A stretch of DNA of 64,000 nt, taken from Paraescarpia echinospica (lineage: Eukaryota > Annelida > Polychaeta > Sabellida > Siboglinidae). The notes below the pieces were generated by a model. That model did not search any database. It was not told the DNA's origin and worked only from the letters and a program-made list of their open reading frames with translations. The translations under genes and the position numbers were made by a program. Positions 24,643 to 36,099 of the stretch are shown here, piece after piece; within the stretch, counting starts at the first letter, position 1, and each line of letters opens with the position of its first letter. The DNA is taken from NCBI GenBank assembly GCA_020002185.1, contig CM034539.1, forward strand, positions 2,724,108 through 2,788,107. Direction: 5' to 3'.

Positions 24643-25243
24643 GCTAGATCAAAAACTTTTATTGTTTCATATCCAAACTGTATTTTTACCTGGTAGAAGC
24701 TTTCGTCTAACTTCTCACCTTGACTTCTTCAGTGCCGATATGACACTGAATGACGTCATCGTACACGTGAGGTAGTTCGTAATTGCGTTCACCTCTATTG
24801 ATGGATGTTCTGGTCTTCTTGATCCAGATGGCTTCCTTGATATGCCGGAATCTTCGGTTGTGTTCCTTGTCTACAATTTTCACTCCCTCCCAGTCTATGA
24901 TATGGTTTTCAGTTATCGCATGGTCCGTAAAGGCGGATATAATGATGGAAGACACAAATTTTTCTCTCTCCCGATCCTTGTGTATTTCTCGTTTTTCATA
25001 TTGTCTACGTCCTTTCTGTGTTCCTCCAGTCGTGTTTTGAGTAGTCTTCCTGTCTCCCCAATGTACTGAGCACTACAGTTCTTGCATGGTACTTGGTGCA
25101 ATTACGAACTGTTTCACGTGTACGATGACGTCATTCATTGTCATCGGTACTGAAGAAAGAAGTCAGCGTGAGACGTTAGACGAAAGCCTCTACCAGGTAA
25201 AAATACACTTTGGATATAAAAAATATATAATTTTTGATCTGAA
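24643..25243 (-). mobile_element. Penelope-like element 3' fragment with inverted flanks
   Basis: The centre encodes a GIY-YIG endonuclease remnant on the minus strand. It is flanked by an imperfect inverted repeat of about 145 bp: 24,643-24,787 and 25,098-25,243 (for example ACGAAAGCCTCTACCAGGTA on the right, its complement on the left). Penelope-like elements are known for pseudo-LTRs in direct or inverted arrangement and for a C-terminal GIY-YIG domain. No RT domain remains. Confidence 0.8.
24707..25101 (-). pseudogene. GIY-YIG endonuclease domain of a Penelope-like element
   Basis: It begins with VPCKNCSAQYIGETGR and KTRLEEHRKDV, the zinc-knuckle-like Cys pair followed by the YIG-E-T-G-R core of Penelope GIY-YIG domains. 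After a frame break near 24,940 it continues with FTDHAITENHIIDW (the conserved S/T-D-H-x(6)-H-x-I-D-W block), KIVDKEHNRRFRHIKEAIWI and the ELPHVYDD end. The order and motifs match the C-terminus of Penelope polyproteins. The frame break and missing RT show that it is dead. Confidence 0.85.
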
Positions 25244-25479
25244 AAAGAACTATATCCTGAAGAATATTCAGTAATCCTAGTCATCTCGCTGTCTACCATA
25301 AGTGTTGGAACACAAACTATACTTCACATTCACGAATGCTTCGAAAATACAAGATTTAACAAGATTTAACAAGATTGCCATTCAGAGAATTAACTCTAGA
25401 TGACAGGTGGACAAGGAAGCCCTTTGGCTTATCGAGAGTCCAACCCTTTTATCTACATATATCCAGCCCTTCTGAGGTA

Positions 25480-27013
25480 TGTGTCGATTTTATTTTTAAA
25501 CATATTCACACTACTAGCACCCACACAATCATCAGATAATCTGTTCCGTTCATTCACAGTCCTTTGTGAAAATGAAAACTTTCTCACGTCTTAACTTTCT
25601 TAACTTTCTTTCTTAACTGAAAAAAACATATTTCTATCAATATTTTCATAACCATTCAATATTTTAAACACTTCTATCTGATCTCCTCTCAATCTCCTGG
25701 TCTCTAGTGTTGTTAAACCACATTCTTTTAGGCGTTTTTCATAACTAAGACCCCTCAGTTTTGGTATCATTTTAGTCGCTCTCCTCTGTACTCTTTCTAG
25801 CATATATATGTCCTTCTTGCGGTATGGCCTCCACGCTTGTATACAATATTCTAAATGAGGCCTAACTATTGTTTTGTACAGCGGTATTATTAGTTCTTTT
25901 TTCTTTATATGCTATATTTCGCCTAATCAATCCAAGGATTTGATTTCCCTTTGAAGCTGCAATTCCACACTGCTCTGAAACCTTCATGTCAGCACTAATT
26001 GTCAGCCCTAAGTCTTTTTCTTTTACAGTAGTACTTAGTACAGTTCCCCCCATTGTATATTCTACATATTCGTTCCCATGTCCTGTGTGAAGGCATTTAC
26101 ATTTCCCAAAATTGAACAACATTTGCCACTTTTCAGACCATTTGATCAACCTGTCAAGATCATCTTGTAAATGCTGTCTATCTCCATCACTTTTAATCCT
26201 TCTAAACACTTTTGTATCATCTGCAAATTTCAACACCTTGCTAGCTATATCATCGTCCAAATCGTTTATATATATTAAGAATAATATAGGTCCCAGTATT
26301 GATCCCTGTGGAACCCCACTCAAAACTGATTTCCAGTTTGAAGCCTCCCCATCAACAACTACCCGTTGTCTTCTGTCAATCAGCCATTTTTCTATCCAGT
26401 TAATTATACCATTTCCTATGCCATGGGCTTTTAGTTTAAGCAGTAATCTCTGATGTGGCACTTTGTCGAAAGCTTTTTGAAAATCTAAGTAGATGATATC
26501 TACTGATGATCCATCATCTACCCACTTAGTGATATCTTCCAAAAAACATAACATATTTGTTAAGCATGACCTCGCTTTTAGAAACCCAAGTTGAGATGGG
26601 TTTATCAAGTTATGTTTAACAAGAAAATCCACCATGTCATCTTTAATTAGTCTTTCTAATAATTTACAAATCACCTATGTTAAACTAACTGGTGTATAAT
26701 TATTTGACTTGTTTCTCGAACCTTTTTTAAATAACGGTATAATGTTTGCTTCTTTCCATTCTAAAGGAACCACTCCCTCTTCTAATGACAAGTTGAAAAC
26801 TGTTGCAAGCGGTATGCTAATTTGTTCTACAATTTCCACTAGTAGTTTGGGTGGAATACCATCCACTCCAGGTGATTTATTTTCCTTCATAGCCCTAATT
26901 TTCTTAGCTACCATTTCTGGGGTTACAATTAACGGTCTTAAATAGTCTGATTCTGCCGCCTTGAACTTAGCCTCTGGTACTGGCAGTGAACTAGTGTCTT
27001 CTCTGGTAAACAC
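25480..27013 (-). pseudogene. CR1 ORF2 reverse transcriptase half
   Basis: Segments 27,013-26,675, 26,674-25,862 and 25,803-25,600 together give a nearly complete RT: ENKSPGVDGIPPKLL, IIYLDFQKAFDKVPHQRL, SGVPQGSILGPILFLIYINDL, KFADDTKVF (catalytic FADD), KWQMLFNFGKCKC, then MLERVQRRATKMIPKLRGL. Stops or frameshifts occur near 26,675, 25,880 and 25,600. It preserves the Gln of YLDFQKAFDK that is a stop in copy i. Confidence 0.86.
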
Positions 27014-28328
27014 TCAACTAAAATACTCATTTAGGTCTTCTGCCATTAAGAATCCTTCTGATATTATATTTCCAGCACTATCTTCTAGAGGACCGACCTT
27101 ATCCTGAACTTTCTGTTTGCTTCGAACATACGCATAAAAACTCTTGCTGTCATGTTTTATATTACAAGCTAATTTATGTTCATAGCTTCTCTTTGAATTT
27201 CTAATTTCAGCTGTAGCTTGGTTTAGTGCTTCTTTATAAATGTTGTAGTCTTCGTCATTTCCAGTACGTCTATATGACTTCCACATCATTTGTTTATACT
27301 TAATTTTTCTAATGGCTTCTTTCGATAAGTATTTCTTTCTGGTCCGTTTCCCTTGTTTTTTGAAGGGAACAAATTTATCTACGATGCACTCTATTTCATT
27401 CTTTAAGATATTCCAGCATTCTGTTGCTGTCTTATTCTTCAGTGTATTATTCCAGTCTATCTTTGCTAAATATTTCCTCATTTCCTTACATCTTCCTTTG
27501 TGGAAATTTCTCCTGAACTGCTTTTTATTATTTCTTTCTGATTTTACTTTGATGGTAAAATGTATCTGGTTGTGATCACTACTTCCCAGAGGCTCACATA
27601 ATTTAACATTGTCAACTAATTCATTCTGTGAGGACAAAACTAAGTCTAACACATTCTCTCCCCTGATTGGTTCTAGCACATGGTTCTAGCACATGTTGAA
27701 AAAGGAAACTATCTTGTACTAAAACTAAAAACTTGTGGTCCTCACTACCCATACTCTGTAGAGATTTCCATTTTATATGCCCATGGTTAAAATCCCCCAT
27801 AATAACACAGTCCCGTTTGCTCACTTCCCTTATAGCGTTTTGTATTTTTTCATTCTCTTCTATGCTTATGTTTGGACTTCGATAAACTAATCCAACCGTT
27901 AACGTTGAGTTTCCTGTAACTATGTTACACCAAACAGCTTCTTCGCAATCTGCTTCTCTGTCTAATTTTATTTCATAAGCCTGGATAGATTCTTTAATAT
28001 ATAAAATAACTCCACCTCCCCTTCTTCCTATTCTATATTTCCTAAACATTACATATCCTGTCAGTCCCAATTCGGCATCTGATATATCGGTGGTTGCCCA
28101 TGATTCGGTTATACCTATTATGTGAGGGTCAATATCTTCTACCATAATGTTTAGTTCATTTCTTTTGTTTACTATACTCCTTGCATTTAAACAAACACAT
28201 TTATACCCAGCTTCAGAACAGTTTTCCAGACTGTTCTTTGCTGAATTATTTTTGCTGCCTTTATCTATGCCTCCAGTTTCAGGCTTCTCTGCGAGTCCCC
28301 CCTGCGAATTTAGTTTAAATAGATGCAA
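27014..28328 (-). pseudogene. CR1 ORF2 endonuclease half
   Basis: The first frame (28,328-27,621) has CLNARSIVNKRNELN, DIDPHIIGITESW, GGGVILYIKESI and IMGDFNHGHIKW, the AP-type endonuclease blocks with catalytic Asp and Asn. A 13-bp tandem duplication (GTTCTAGCACATG twice, near 27,670-27,695) shifts the frame. The second frame (27,679-27,014) has LEPIRGENVLDLVLSS, GSSDHNQIHFTIK (catalytic Asp-His) and the connector up to MAEDLNEYFS. It opens at a TTG codon overlapping the ORF1 stop, as in the sister copies. Confidence 0.85.
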
Positions 28329-29712
28329 CCTGTCCCACTGTCAACAGATCGCAGCAGATTCTCTGAGAATACTGCTGCCCCCTTTCCACTTAGATGGAGG
28401 CCATCTCTCATATACATATCTTCTCTCCCAACAAAGTACCCCCATAAATCTACGAATCCCACGCCCTCTTCCTCACACATCTGCTCAACTAGTGCGTTGA
28501 TCGCCATCCTCTTACAGTTTCTGTATCTTGCCCCCTTCCTCCCATTACTGGCAAAATTCCTGAGAGAATAACCTGTTCCACTCTTGTCTTCTTTAGCTTC
28601 CTTACTAGATGTCTGTACTTCTGAACTATCCCAGTTGTTCCCTCCTTGTCTGCATTGTTTGTCCCAACGTGTACTAGTATAGACCCTCCCTTGCCATGCC
28701 CCAATACCTTCTCTACCCTTTCGGTCACATGCTCTATCCTAGCCCCCGGTAGACATACAACAACGTCCTTCCCCTCGCATATAGTCTTGTCTGTTTTTCT
28801 CAGAATTGAATCGCCCATAAACACTCTCTCTTTTCTCCTTGCCCCCTCAATCACTGCCTCGGAGTAGCTCCTCCGGTTTGCATATGTCTGGTTGTTGTCT
28901 TTTCCTCTTGTCGTCTTCTCTCCTGTCACATTCTCTTCCATTCCCTTTTTTCCTGTCGCGTTTTCTCTTGTCCCCTTTCCTCCTGTCATCTTCTCTTCTA
29001 GCACATTTACTCTCACTTCCTTTCGTCCCTTCTTCTTTCCTCCCATCACATTTTCTTCTCTCCTCTCCCGTCCCTTTTCCCCGGCTACCTCCTTCACTAC
29101 GGTCACTTTCTCCCCTGTCACCTTCACGCCTGTCATGTTTTCTGTTTTTTGCTGAACACTCTGTCTTCTTCCATCAGTCTTCTGTCTCACAGTCTTACCA
29201 ACTGCCTCTGTGGTATCTACCTCTTCACCACCTGTATCGCTGTCGTGTCTCTCCTCGATCTCTACAGTCTGACTACCTGCTGATCTATCCCCACTGGCCC
29301 GTTTTCTTTTCCTCTGCCGAACACTTTTCCTCCGTCCCTCTGTTTTCTCAATGTCTTGTTCCTTCACATCGGTCACCTTCCTTCCTCTCAGTCTCCTTTC
29401 TTCAGTCTCCGTGTCACAACTCTGCTCCTTCTGTGTTGTAGAATTCTCAACTCTCTCCGCGTCATCCCTCTCTGCTCCATCTATTTCTTTGTTGAGTCTC
29501 GCCTCCATCTCCTTCACTATATCCGTCAACTTACACACCTCCTTCATCAGACATTCCACCCTCAAACACCCCATACACCGAAAGGTGAATCCGTCATCTT
29601 TGGTCTCTGCCCATGATTTTGGACAGCCAGACAACGCAAAATCCACCCAGCTCTGGCAGTCGTTGCAAACTAGGTGTCGTTTTGCCCTGAGTTGCCGCTT
29701 GCAAGGTGCCAT
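28310..29712 (-). CDS. CR1 ORF1: zinc-finger N-terminus, charged linker, SGNH-type esterase domain
   Basis: It starts MAPCKRQLRAKRHLVC; Cys residues at about 15, 18, 29 and 47-50 form a small zinc-binding head. Residues 65-285 are a long Lys/Glu/Arg-rich linker with repeated V-T-G-E-K and V-x-G-K-K units. The C-terminus is an SGNH/GDSL-like esterase: GDSILRKTD (block I, catalytic Ser), LVHVGTNNADKEG (block III Asn), and after a frame change near 28,520 DLWGYFVGRED and DGLHLSGKG (block V Asp and His). Esterase ORF1 domains are established in CR1-like elements. The +1 change lies in a G-run and recurs in copy iv. The frame ends with CIYLN and a stop overlapping the start of ORF2. Confidence 0.85.
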
Positions 29713-30359
29713 ATCAGAATTTATTTATGTTCAAAGTAGTTTTATGTAGTCTTTGAAAAGACTTTTCTGTGTACAATTTACACCAGATTGTTTAGGTTAT
29801 AGTTAGTTATATTTGTTAACACACAGTGACACACCGTGCCTTACCTAGTTACGATGTCGATGACAATGTATTCAAGTTAGGCTTAGATACAAGGTAGTCT
29901 TTACAAAGACTGTTTCCTGTGTACTATTATACACTTTAAAAGATTGTTATTTCAGGTTTTAATTACTCATCTAACTACACCGATTATCTCAAATAACGCT
30001 ATTCTATTGTCGTTCACGGTACGCTAACTTCGCCAGTGACCTACTTTGTAAACAACGTTCCGATTACATTAACGTCCCCAATTATCGCTCGCAAATCGCC
30101 TACTTTTAATCTACCCTAGATTACTCCCTCTAGCTAACTTTTAACAAAAAATATTGCTTAATATATATCTATAATTACGTTATGTATGCTATACGCTCAA
30201 TAATATCACTTATCTTGATCAAATATCCTTATATTTTCGCAAGTTTGCTGCACCAAATTCAAATCAATTCACCACCGGAAGTCCCCCAAATGCACATTAG
30301 TACCCGTTTAGAAATATATTAATACACGTATTGTCTTCAACTTGAAAATTTGCAGCAGA

Positions 30360-32050
30360 ACAAGATGTTCAAGCAGAAGAACACGGTATATTGGGTATGA
30401 AAAAGTAGGCCTACTCTTCTCTCAGGGGAAGATACTTGATTTAAAACAACTGCTGTTTGTGTACATACGAGCAGTGCGAACATATATTTAAAAATACTAT
30501 TCAACACACAACACTAGTTCCAAACGTTTTCTTTAGAAATACATTTTCAGAGACAACCAAACAGTGATTAGCCATCAACTTTCCAGCCTTTAAACCACGA
30601 CATAAAAAAACACAACTACGTGATCAATGACGCGTATCACAAGACGCATACATATTTTAATTGTTACTGAACAAAGTATTGTATAACCACCTTTTATTTC
30701 TTAACAAAGGTCAGGTATAAGAAGCCATAATGTTCTAAATTGACATGGTTACGAAGTTCCACCGATCAAACCTTACACTGTGGACAATATTGACCAAATG
30801 CCTAGGAAATACAGTTGAACAAAACAGCAAACTTTTGTATGTATTATGGTACCATACGTATACGCACACATACGAACACATATACATACACATACACTTT
30901 TAAATATTTACGTATGCACATGTGAGTGTGCTTGGCGTTCGTGCGTGTATGACAGAGTATAGAGTGTGCGTGTATGTCGCATTACTTTCCGTATTCTTCT
31001 ACGATCATCTTGCACGCGCAATCAAGCAGTGACAGAGCCGGCAAGCAAGCAGAAATGCATTTCTCAGAGAGAGAAAGTATACCAGCTTTGTACTTTAAAT
31101 AGGGGACTCGGCACGAGAATGCATCTGCCACGTAGTTGAACAGAGGTAATAATTGAAAGACAAGCCAAACTTACGCAAATATATTCTACGAATATAGAAC
31201 AAACTGAGTAAGTGACAGTTGGCATAACATTGTTGAGACTGTATTTATTATTGTTGCGCACAGATGTTCTCAATATCAGTTAACCATTGTAACGACAAGT
31301 TCTCAACTGCCATCATTTAGATGCCTCTACTTATTTCATGTTGCATTTCCAACTCTCCTTGTATTAGCACAATAAGCATATTTCGAATTCCTGGCATAGG
31401 AAATGTAGTTCAACCAAAATGCATGTTTTACATTTGTATGTCTGTATCATGCTATCTAATTGTTCCATATATGTTGACAACACAGCGTTTTTGATAGAAG
31501 GAAGTTCGATAATTTATTATTTCATTGTCACGGCTTCATTCATTTAAATTGTTTAATTTAACGCTATCTTGATTATACAGCGGTATCAATTTTCTACTCA
31601 TTGTTCAGATAAGTAAACAAATGTTTATTTCTTGGCTTTGTTTGTTACGTTGAATCTTGTTTTCCGTTATAATATCGCTCACTCGCAATACGTGAAGAGC
31701 TCAGTCTTAAACCGTTATTCAAAATTGTAACGTTATTTTTTCGCGTAGTGTTTACGTCGTAATTTTATGTTCATGTTTTATATGCAATATATCGTCTTTT
31801 TTGTTTATTATAACACGCTCTTACTCGTTACTTACATCAGGCTTATTTCTGCACATGATTTACTATATATACACTGTTTGTTGTTTTCTCGAAGGCTGAG
31901 CTGCAGTGTCTGTAATCTGATATGCCTCCATCTAACAGGCCTAGGAGTCAAAATGTAGAGACTAGAGTCGGCCCTGGTCGAAAATAGCTAATTAACTAAA
32001 TCATTATTAGTTCATACATAAATATATCGATCGTAAATATATTGTGACTC
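30360..32050. other. Flank of duplicated peptide locus, no gene seen
   Basis: It contains the left part of segmental duplication copy B (matches to 19.2-20.0 kb at 30.65-30.78 and 31.33-31.55 kb). I see no coding exon. No first exon homologous to the signal-peptide exon at 21,089 is visible. Confidence 0.5.
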
Positions 32051-32557
32051 CTTTCAATGCAGCTGCAGTTGGTGTTGGTCTTTGCAACATCTTTCTAATT
32101 CGTTATTTTCAGTGTCAAGTATTAATTATATATCTCAGCAATTTGATTTAAGTATTTATACAAAATGTGTCACGATATGTTTTATGTGTCTATCTGTATT
32201 TTTTAAAGACAAACGTTACTCTAGTGAAGATGAAATTTACCATAACTATAATCAATCTAGATTATTCGTTCAAAATAGTGCACAGATCACTTTTAGCCAA
32301 AACCCCTGCTTTACACATTTCCTATCTTGGTCTATGTACGCACACAAAAAGTTAGTGAACAAATCAGGTTATAATCCATATTTTTAGTTATCTATTATTC
32401 TCCTTCTGGCAGGTGATGTGTCAATTAATTCTGGTCCAAAAACTTTCATAATATACGCTGTGCGACTACCAATATTAGATCTGTTCGTCACGTAATCTGC
32501 TGCCCTTTCTGATTTAATATCATCAAAACATATTGATATTTTAGCAATGACTGAGAT

Positions 32558-33295
32558 ATGGTTGACAAAAATTATACTGTCTCCTGTCTTGCTGACATCA
32601 CTCCTCCTGGCTTTTCTCTACACCATCGTCCACGCCAGTCAGGTAGGGGTGGTGGTGTCGCATTACTAGTTTCTGATTTGTTCAAGGTAGAAACCCTTCA
32701 TTCACCTGTATACCACAACTTCGAGGCATTATTTATTCTTATAAAAGGTTCATCTTTGTCTGCTAATTTTATTTGCATATATCGTCCTCCTGGAAACACA
32801 ACAAATTTTTTTGATGAATTTCAAGATTTTCTTGAAACAACATTACAATTACATGAAGAATTATATATTCTAGATGATTTCAATACCCATGTTGATTTAC
32901 GTATCCTTAATACTAGGTTATTCATGGATGCACTTCAAACATTTTACTTACAACAGCATGTCACATTCCTTACTCACATCCATGGGCATTGGCTCGACTT
33001 ATTTATCACTAGGTCAAACAGCAATAACATCAAGGCGGTATCTGTTACTGGTGGATTATCAGATCATCATACTGTAATTATTGATCTGTGTCTCAGAGTC
33101 GAGTCCAGACCAGCACAACAATTTATTACTTTCCGACCGATACATGACATTAATATAGACATTCTTCGTGAGGACCTTGCAAATTCAGATCTCTTAATTC
33201 ATCCAAAAACTACACTGTGTGAGCTAGTAAACCAGTACTACGTTACACTAAGTAATATTCTTGATAAACATGTCCCTAAACAAACAAAAAAGTAA
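32558..33295 (+). pseudogene. L2-like endonuclease domain
   Basis: A 245-residue frame with RGGGVALLVSDLF, CIYRPPGNTTNFF, ILDDFNTHVDLR and GLSDHHTVIIDL. These are the AP-endonuclease blocks; the usual G-D-F-N reads D-D-F-N here. The catalytic Asp and His of the SDH block are present. Sequence before 32,558 (IDILAMTEIWLTK) belongs to the same domain in another frame, so a frameshift lies at about 32,560. RT-linker sequence follows with further stops. Confidence 0.8.
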
Positions 33296-33691
33296 AAGTT
33301 CGTCCATCGTCACCATGGATGTCACATAGTACAAGCAAAACGTCGCCGTCGATATCTTCAAAGAATTTGGCGACGTACCCGTTCATCCCTTGATCGGATC
33401 CGTTATACTAAGCAGTTACATCTGTGCAACCACATGATGTCAAAAGCAAAATCAGACTATTAGACGAATTTAATATCAATAAATTCAGAAAAACCTTGCC
33501 AAATGTGGAAAAACATCAATAGTGTCCTTCATCGGGAGAAACCAAAATTATTGCCTGATACCTCTTCATTGGATACATTATGCAGCATGTTTTCTAAATA
33601 ATTCACGGATAAGATTGCTTACATTCGATCACGTTTTGTTATTAATGATGTTGATTACAAGTTTACTAAACAGCCGATTGTTGATAATACA

Positions 33692-33982
33692 TTGAAATGT
33701 TTTACACCTGCAACTACAAATGAAGTTCGCACTATCATACACAAGTGTCCTAACAAATCGTGTGGTCTTGACCCTTTTCCAACATTTCTGCTGACGAGTT
33801 GCATTGATCAACTGGTTTACTCTATTACAAGTATTACAAATATGTCAACGCAGGATGGTACTGTTCTACACGAATTCAAGCAAGCTCTTGTCAATCCTCT
33901 TATTAAAAAACAAAGTATGTGCAAAAATGATCTTAACAATTACCGTCCTATAAATATATACCATAGGAACTGTTACAGCTAA
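33692..33982 (+). pseudogene. L2-like reverse transcriptase N-terminal fragment
   Basis: It reads FTPATTNEVRTIIHKC, NKSCGLDPFPTFLL, FKQALVNPLIKK and NDLNNYRPINIY, the RT finger blocks of L2-type elements. The palm, with its catalytic Asp pair, is missing because the element ends at about 33,985. Confidence 0.8.
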
Positions 33983-34013
33983 ACTCTTCTTCTACCGTGT
34001 GTCCGATCTACAG

Positions 34014-34682
34014 AAAGAAGACAACGTAGCGGACATCGACGGTGACATGATGGCTGGTGAATATTAAATATGCCACAAAGCATCCTATCATTCACCCGGG
34101 TTTTTTTTTTACAACGTCATCAAATGTAGACATTTCAATAATTGTTCCGATGCTGGCATTGAACGTAAGTTTGTCGTGTCTATAGTCGATTATTCAGTCG
34201 ATGGTGTTTCTAATTGATTTGGTGGACTCAGACACAAAAACACACGCGCACATATATACACATGCATGTTTGTATATGATCATATAGCAAATTATTCAAT
34301 GAATCCGTGTTTGAGCTCATCCGCGTGCATGTGATTGATGCACAGCCATATAACTACTTACCATATTATGTGCATTTCTTTAATGTCAACGAAGCCCGAG
34401 AGAAGAGAGTTATGTATTACTTCCTAATATAAAAAATAAGACTCAATTATGTTATTGTGTCTTCAGTGAACATAACATGTTTGACATAGTGAACAATTGC
34501 TCTTAATTATTATATATCTTATCTTAGTGCGTGTGTTGTATTATGTATTTTATATATCTTCTCTTAGTGCGTGTGTTGTATTATGTGTATATATGTGTGT
34601 TATTTGTATAAGTACGTAATGTAAATATTTGTATCTTTATTTGTACCTACATATATATATATTATATATATATATATATATA

Positions 34683-34713
<31 letters not shown>

Positions 34714-35051
34714 CCGTCGTTAATGTTGAATCATGTCCCACCATCTGTCCCCAGATGTCCCCTCTTCACCATAACACACCGGTGCAAGGGACGAGGTTGT
34801 TTGTGTTGCATCCGTGGACTGTATCACTGCACGTGTTATCGGTGGGGAATGTATTGCTACTGCCTTGGAAAGGGCTGGCTTAAGTGTTATGCTCTCTAGC
34901 CCCGATATCTTCACTAGTGCTGATGTACCTCGGGTAAAACCTTCCATCCCCGTGCCGTGTGCTTCCACAGAGGAGGTGTCAAGTGCAGACGCAGGTCATC
35001 ACCGTTGCCCGCACACGTGATTTGTAATAAGCATGCGCAAGAGATAATAAA
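34014..35051 (+). pseudogene. Copy B: paralogue of the Cys-rich prepropeptide, decayed
   Basis: Exon 2 (34,014-34,056) is intact with acceptor CTACAG and donor GTGAAT, and encodes a similar acidic propeptide (KEDNVADIDGDMMA). The exon-3 equivalent (34,386-34,409) still encodes the E-K-R site but has lost both its acceptor AG and donor GT. The exon-4 equivalent (about 34,763-35,020) keeps most of the Cys framework but has stops at 34,897-34,899, 34,915-34,917 and 34,921-34,923 and a frameshift near 34,985. The GHH-x-CPHT end and the AATAAA at 35,046 survive in the shifted frame. No signal-peptide exon remains; its place is taken by retroelement sequence. Confidence 0.8.
34655..34715. repeat. 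(TA)n microsatellite in intron 3 of copy B
   Basis: Three TA runs separated by single interruptions. Intron 3 of gene A has a shorter TA run at a comparable place. Confidence 0.9.
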
Positions 35052-35404
35052 ACATGCTTCGCAAAGTTGTGTTTTCTTGCATATTATAAAATTATACAAG
35101 TAATGTAACTCCTACAAGTTGAATTATATACTAGCCTGAAATCGTGCATTTACAAAACGTCTTCTTGGTCTCTTCTTGTTTGAGCACATTGAAACAGGAC
35201 CTACCTCACTATTACGGTCACTCGTTGAACCAAAGCCACAGTTACCTGAACGCTGAAGTATCCATATTATCAGGATTAATGTCCTACACTTTGTTGTTAC
35301 GGAAATGATACTGGGTTGTTACCAATGATACCAGGGTGACTATAACTGGTGTATAAATGACGTTACTTAACGGGTGACTGTGTTTGGTTTCGACACAGGC
35401 TGTC

Positions 35405-35515
<111 letters not shown>

Positions 35516-35568
35516 TCGCACACGCACTCACAGTGATGTACTATATAAACCGAAGACGGTATGCTTAC

Positions 35569-35729
35569 CAATATACTATGTTCTTCGGGCCCCTGTTCAG
35601 CTTGTTCGCCCTCTTCGTGTGAGTCGTTCTGTTTCTTTTTGATCTCGATGGCATCATTCTCATCACATGGCGAGAATTCATCAGTTATGACGTCAGCGGT
35701 GTCTGATAACAACGCATTGTTGTCATTAC
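35569..35729 (-). CDS. Putative internal exon encoding an acidic, polar segment
   Basis: On the minus strand a 161-nt segment lies between an acceptor (TTGTTGTATAG, ending 35,730) and a strong donor (GTAAGC, starting 35,568). It reads two bases plus 53 whole codons. The peptide includes DTADVITDEFSPCDENDAIEI and, after a basic patch KKKQ, a Glu-rich run (HEEGEQAEQGPEEHS). The composition and clean splice sites suggest a real exon of an unidentified gene. No homologous domain is recognised and neighbouring exons were not found; it could extend beyond the acceptor. It sits next to a (CA)n array. Confidence 0.4.
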
Positions 35730-36099
35730 CTATACAACAAGTAAAACACGTAGTAGTTATGAGCACACTGTTCTTTTTTATGGGGAGAATGTATGGTATC
35801 CATTGGTATTTCTGTTATGATCGTAATATGCACGTTTTTAGCACATGACACTGTAGCATTTCTGCTATTTCTGGATGTTTAAATGTACTTTCCTGAGGTT
35901 TAATTTTATAAATGAGGAAGATCAAGCCAGTAGATAGACATATTGTTAACCAACCGCCTTAGTTACGTAATTACAGCAACTCGGTTGCAGATGCGCTCAG
36001 TGAAGCGTGGTATTCTGTTGCTAGTGTTTCTAGGCAAGCAGGTCGTTTCACTGTAATCGTAGAGAGGGTGTTTAACAATGCCTAGTTTGAATAGTATAT
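35730..36099. other. Unrecognised spacer
   Basis: Nothing supported. Confidence 0.35.

Larger units (their letters stand above)
25350..30350 (-). mobile_element. CR1-like retrotransposon copy ii, most complete copy
   Basis: Minus strand: a 5' UTR from about 30,350, ORF1 (29,712 to 28,310), ORF2 (28,328 to about 25,500) and a 3' tail of AATCTTGTTA-type repeats at 25,352-25,380. The 5' UTR is shared with copy iv (GTACACAGGAAACAGTCTTT blocks) but contains that block twice. Frameshifts occur in ORF1 near 28,520, in ORF2 near 27,670 (a 13-bp tandem duplication), at 27,013 and in the RT near 25,900 and 25,600. It is non-autonomous but gives the family's full layout. Confidence 0.88.
32060..33985 (+). 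mobile_element. L2-like retrotransposon, 3'-truncated
   Basis: It starts with a hydrophobic leader (MQLQLVLVFATSF then TAA, 32,060 onward), a degenerate 2A-like motif G-D-V-S-I-N-S-G-P at 32,412-32,438, an endonuclease (32,558-33,295) and the first part of the RT (33,692-33,982, NDLNNYRPINIY). It stops abruptly at about 33,985, where intron 1 of the duplicated peptide gene resumes. The missing 3' half is unusual for target-primed insertion, which normally truncates 5' ends. A deletion therefore probably removed the RT 3' half together with host exon 1. Confidence 0.75.
30650..35390 (+). repeat. Segmental duplication, copy B
   Basis: It is collinear with 19.18-23.43 kb and interrupted by an L2-like element at about 32.06-33.98 kb. 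Shared blocks are listed under copy A. Divergence is substantial, so the duplication is not recent. Confidence 0.7.

Noticed and set aside
28839..29441. A 200-residue plus-strand Ser/Pro/Leu-rich frame.
   Set aside because: It is the complement of the Lys/Glu-rich linker of CR1 ORF1 on the minus strand.
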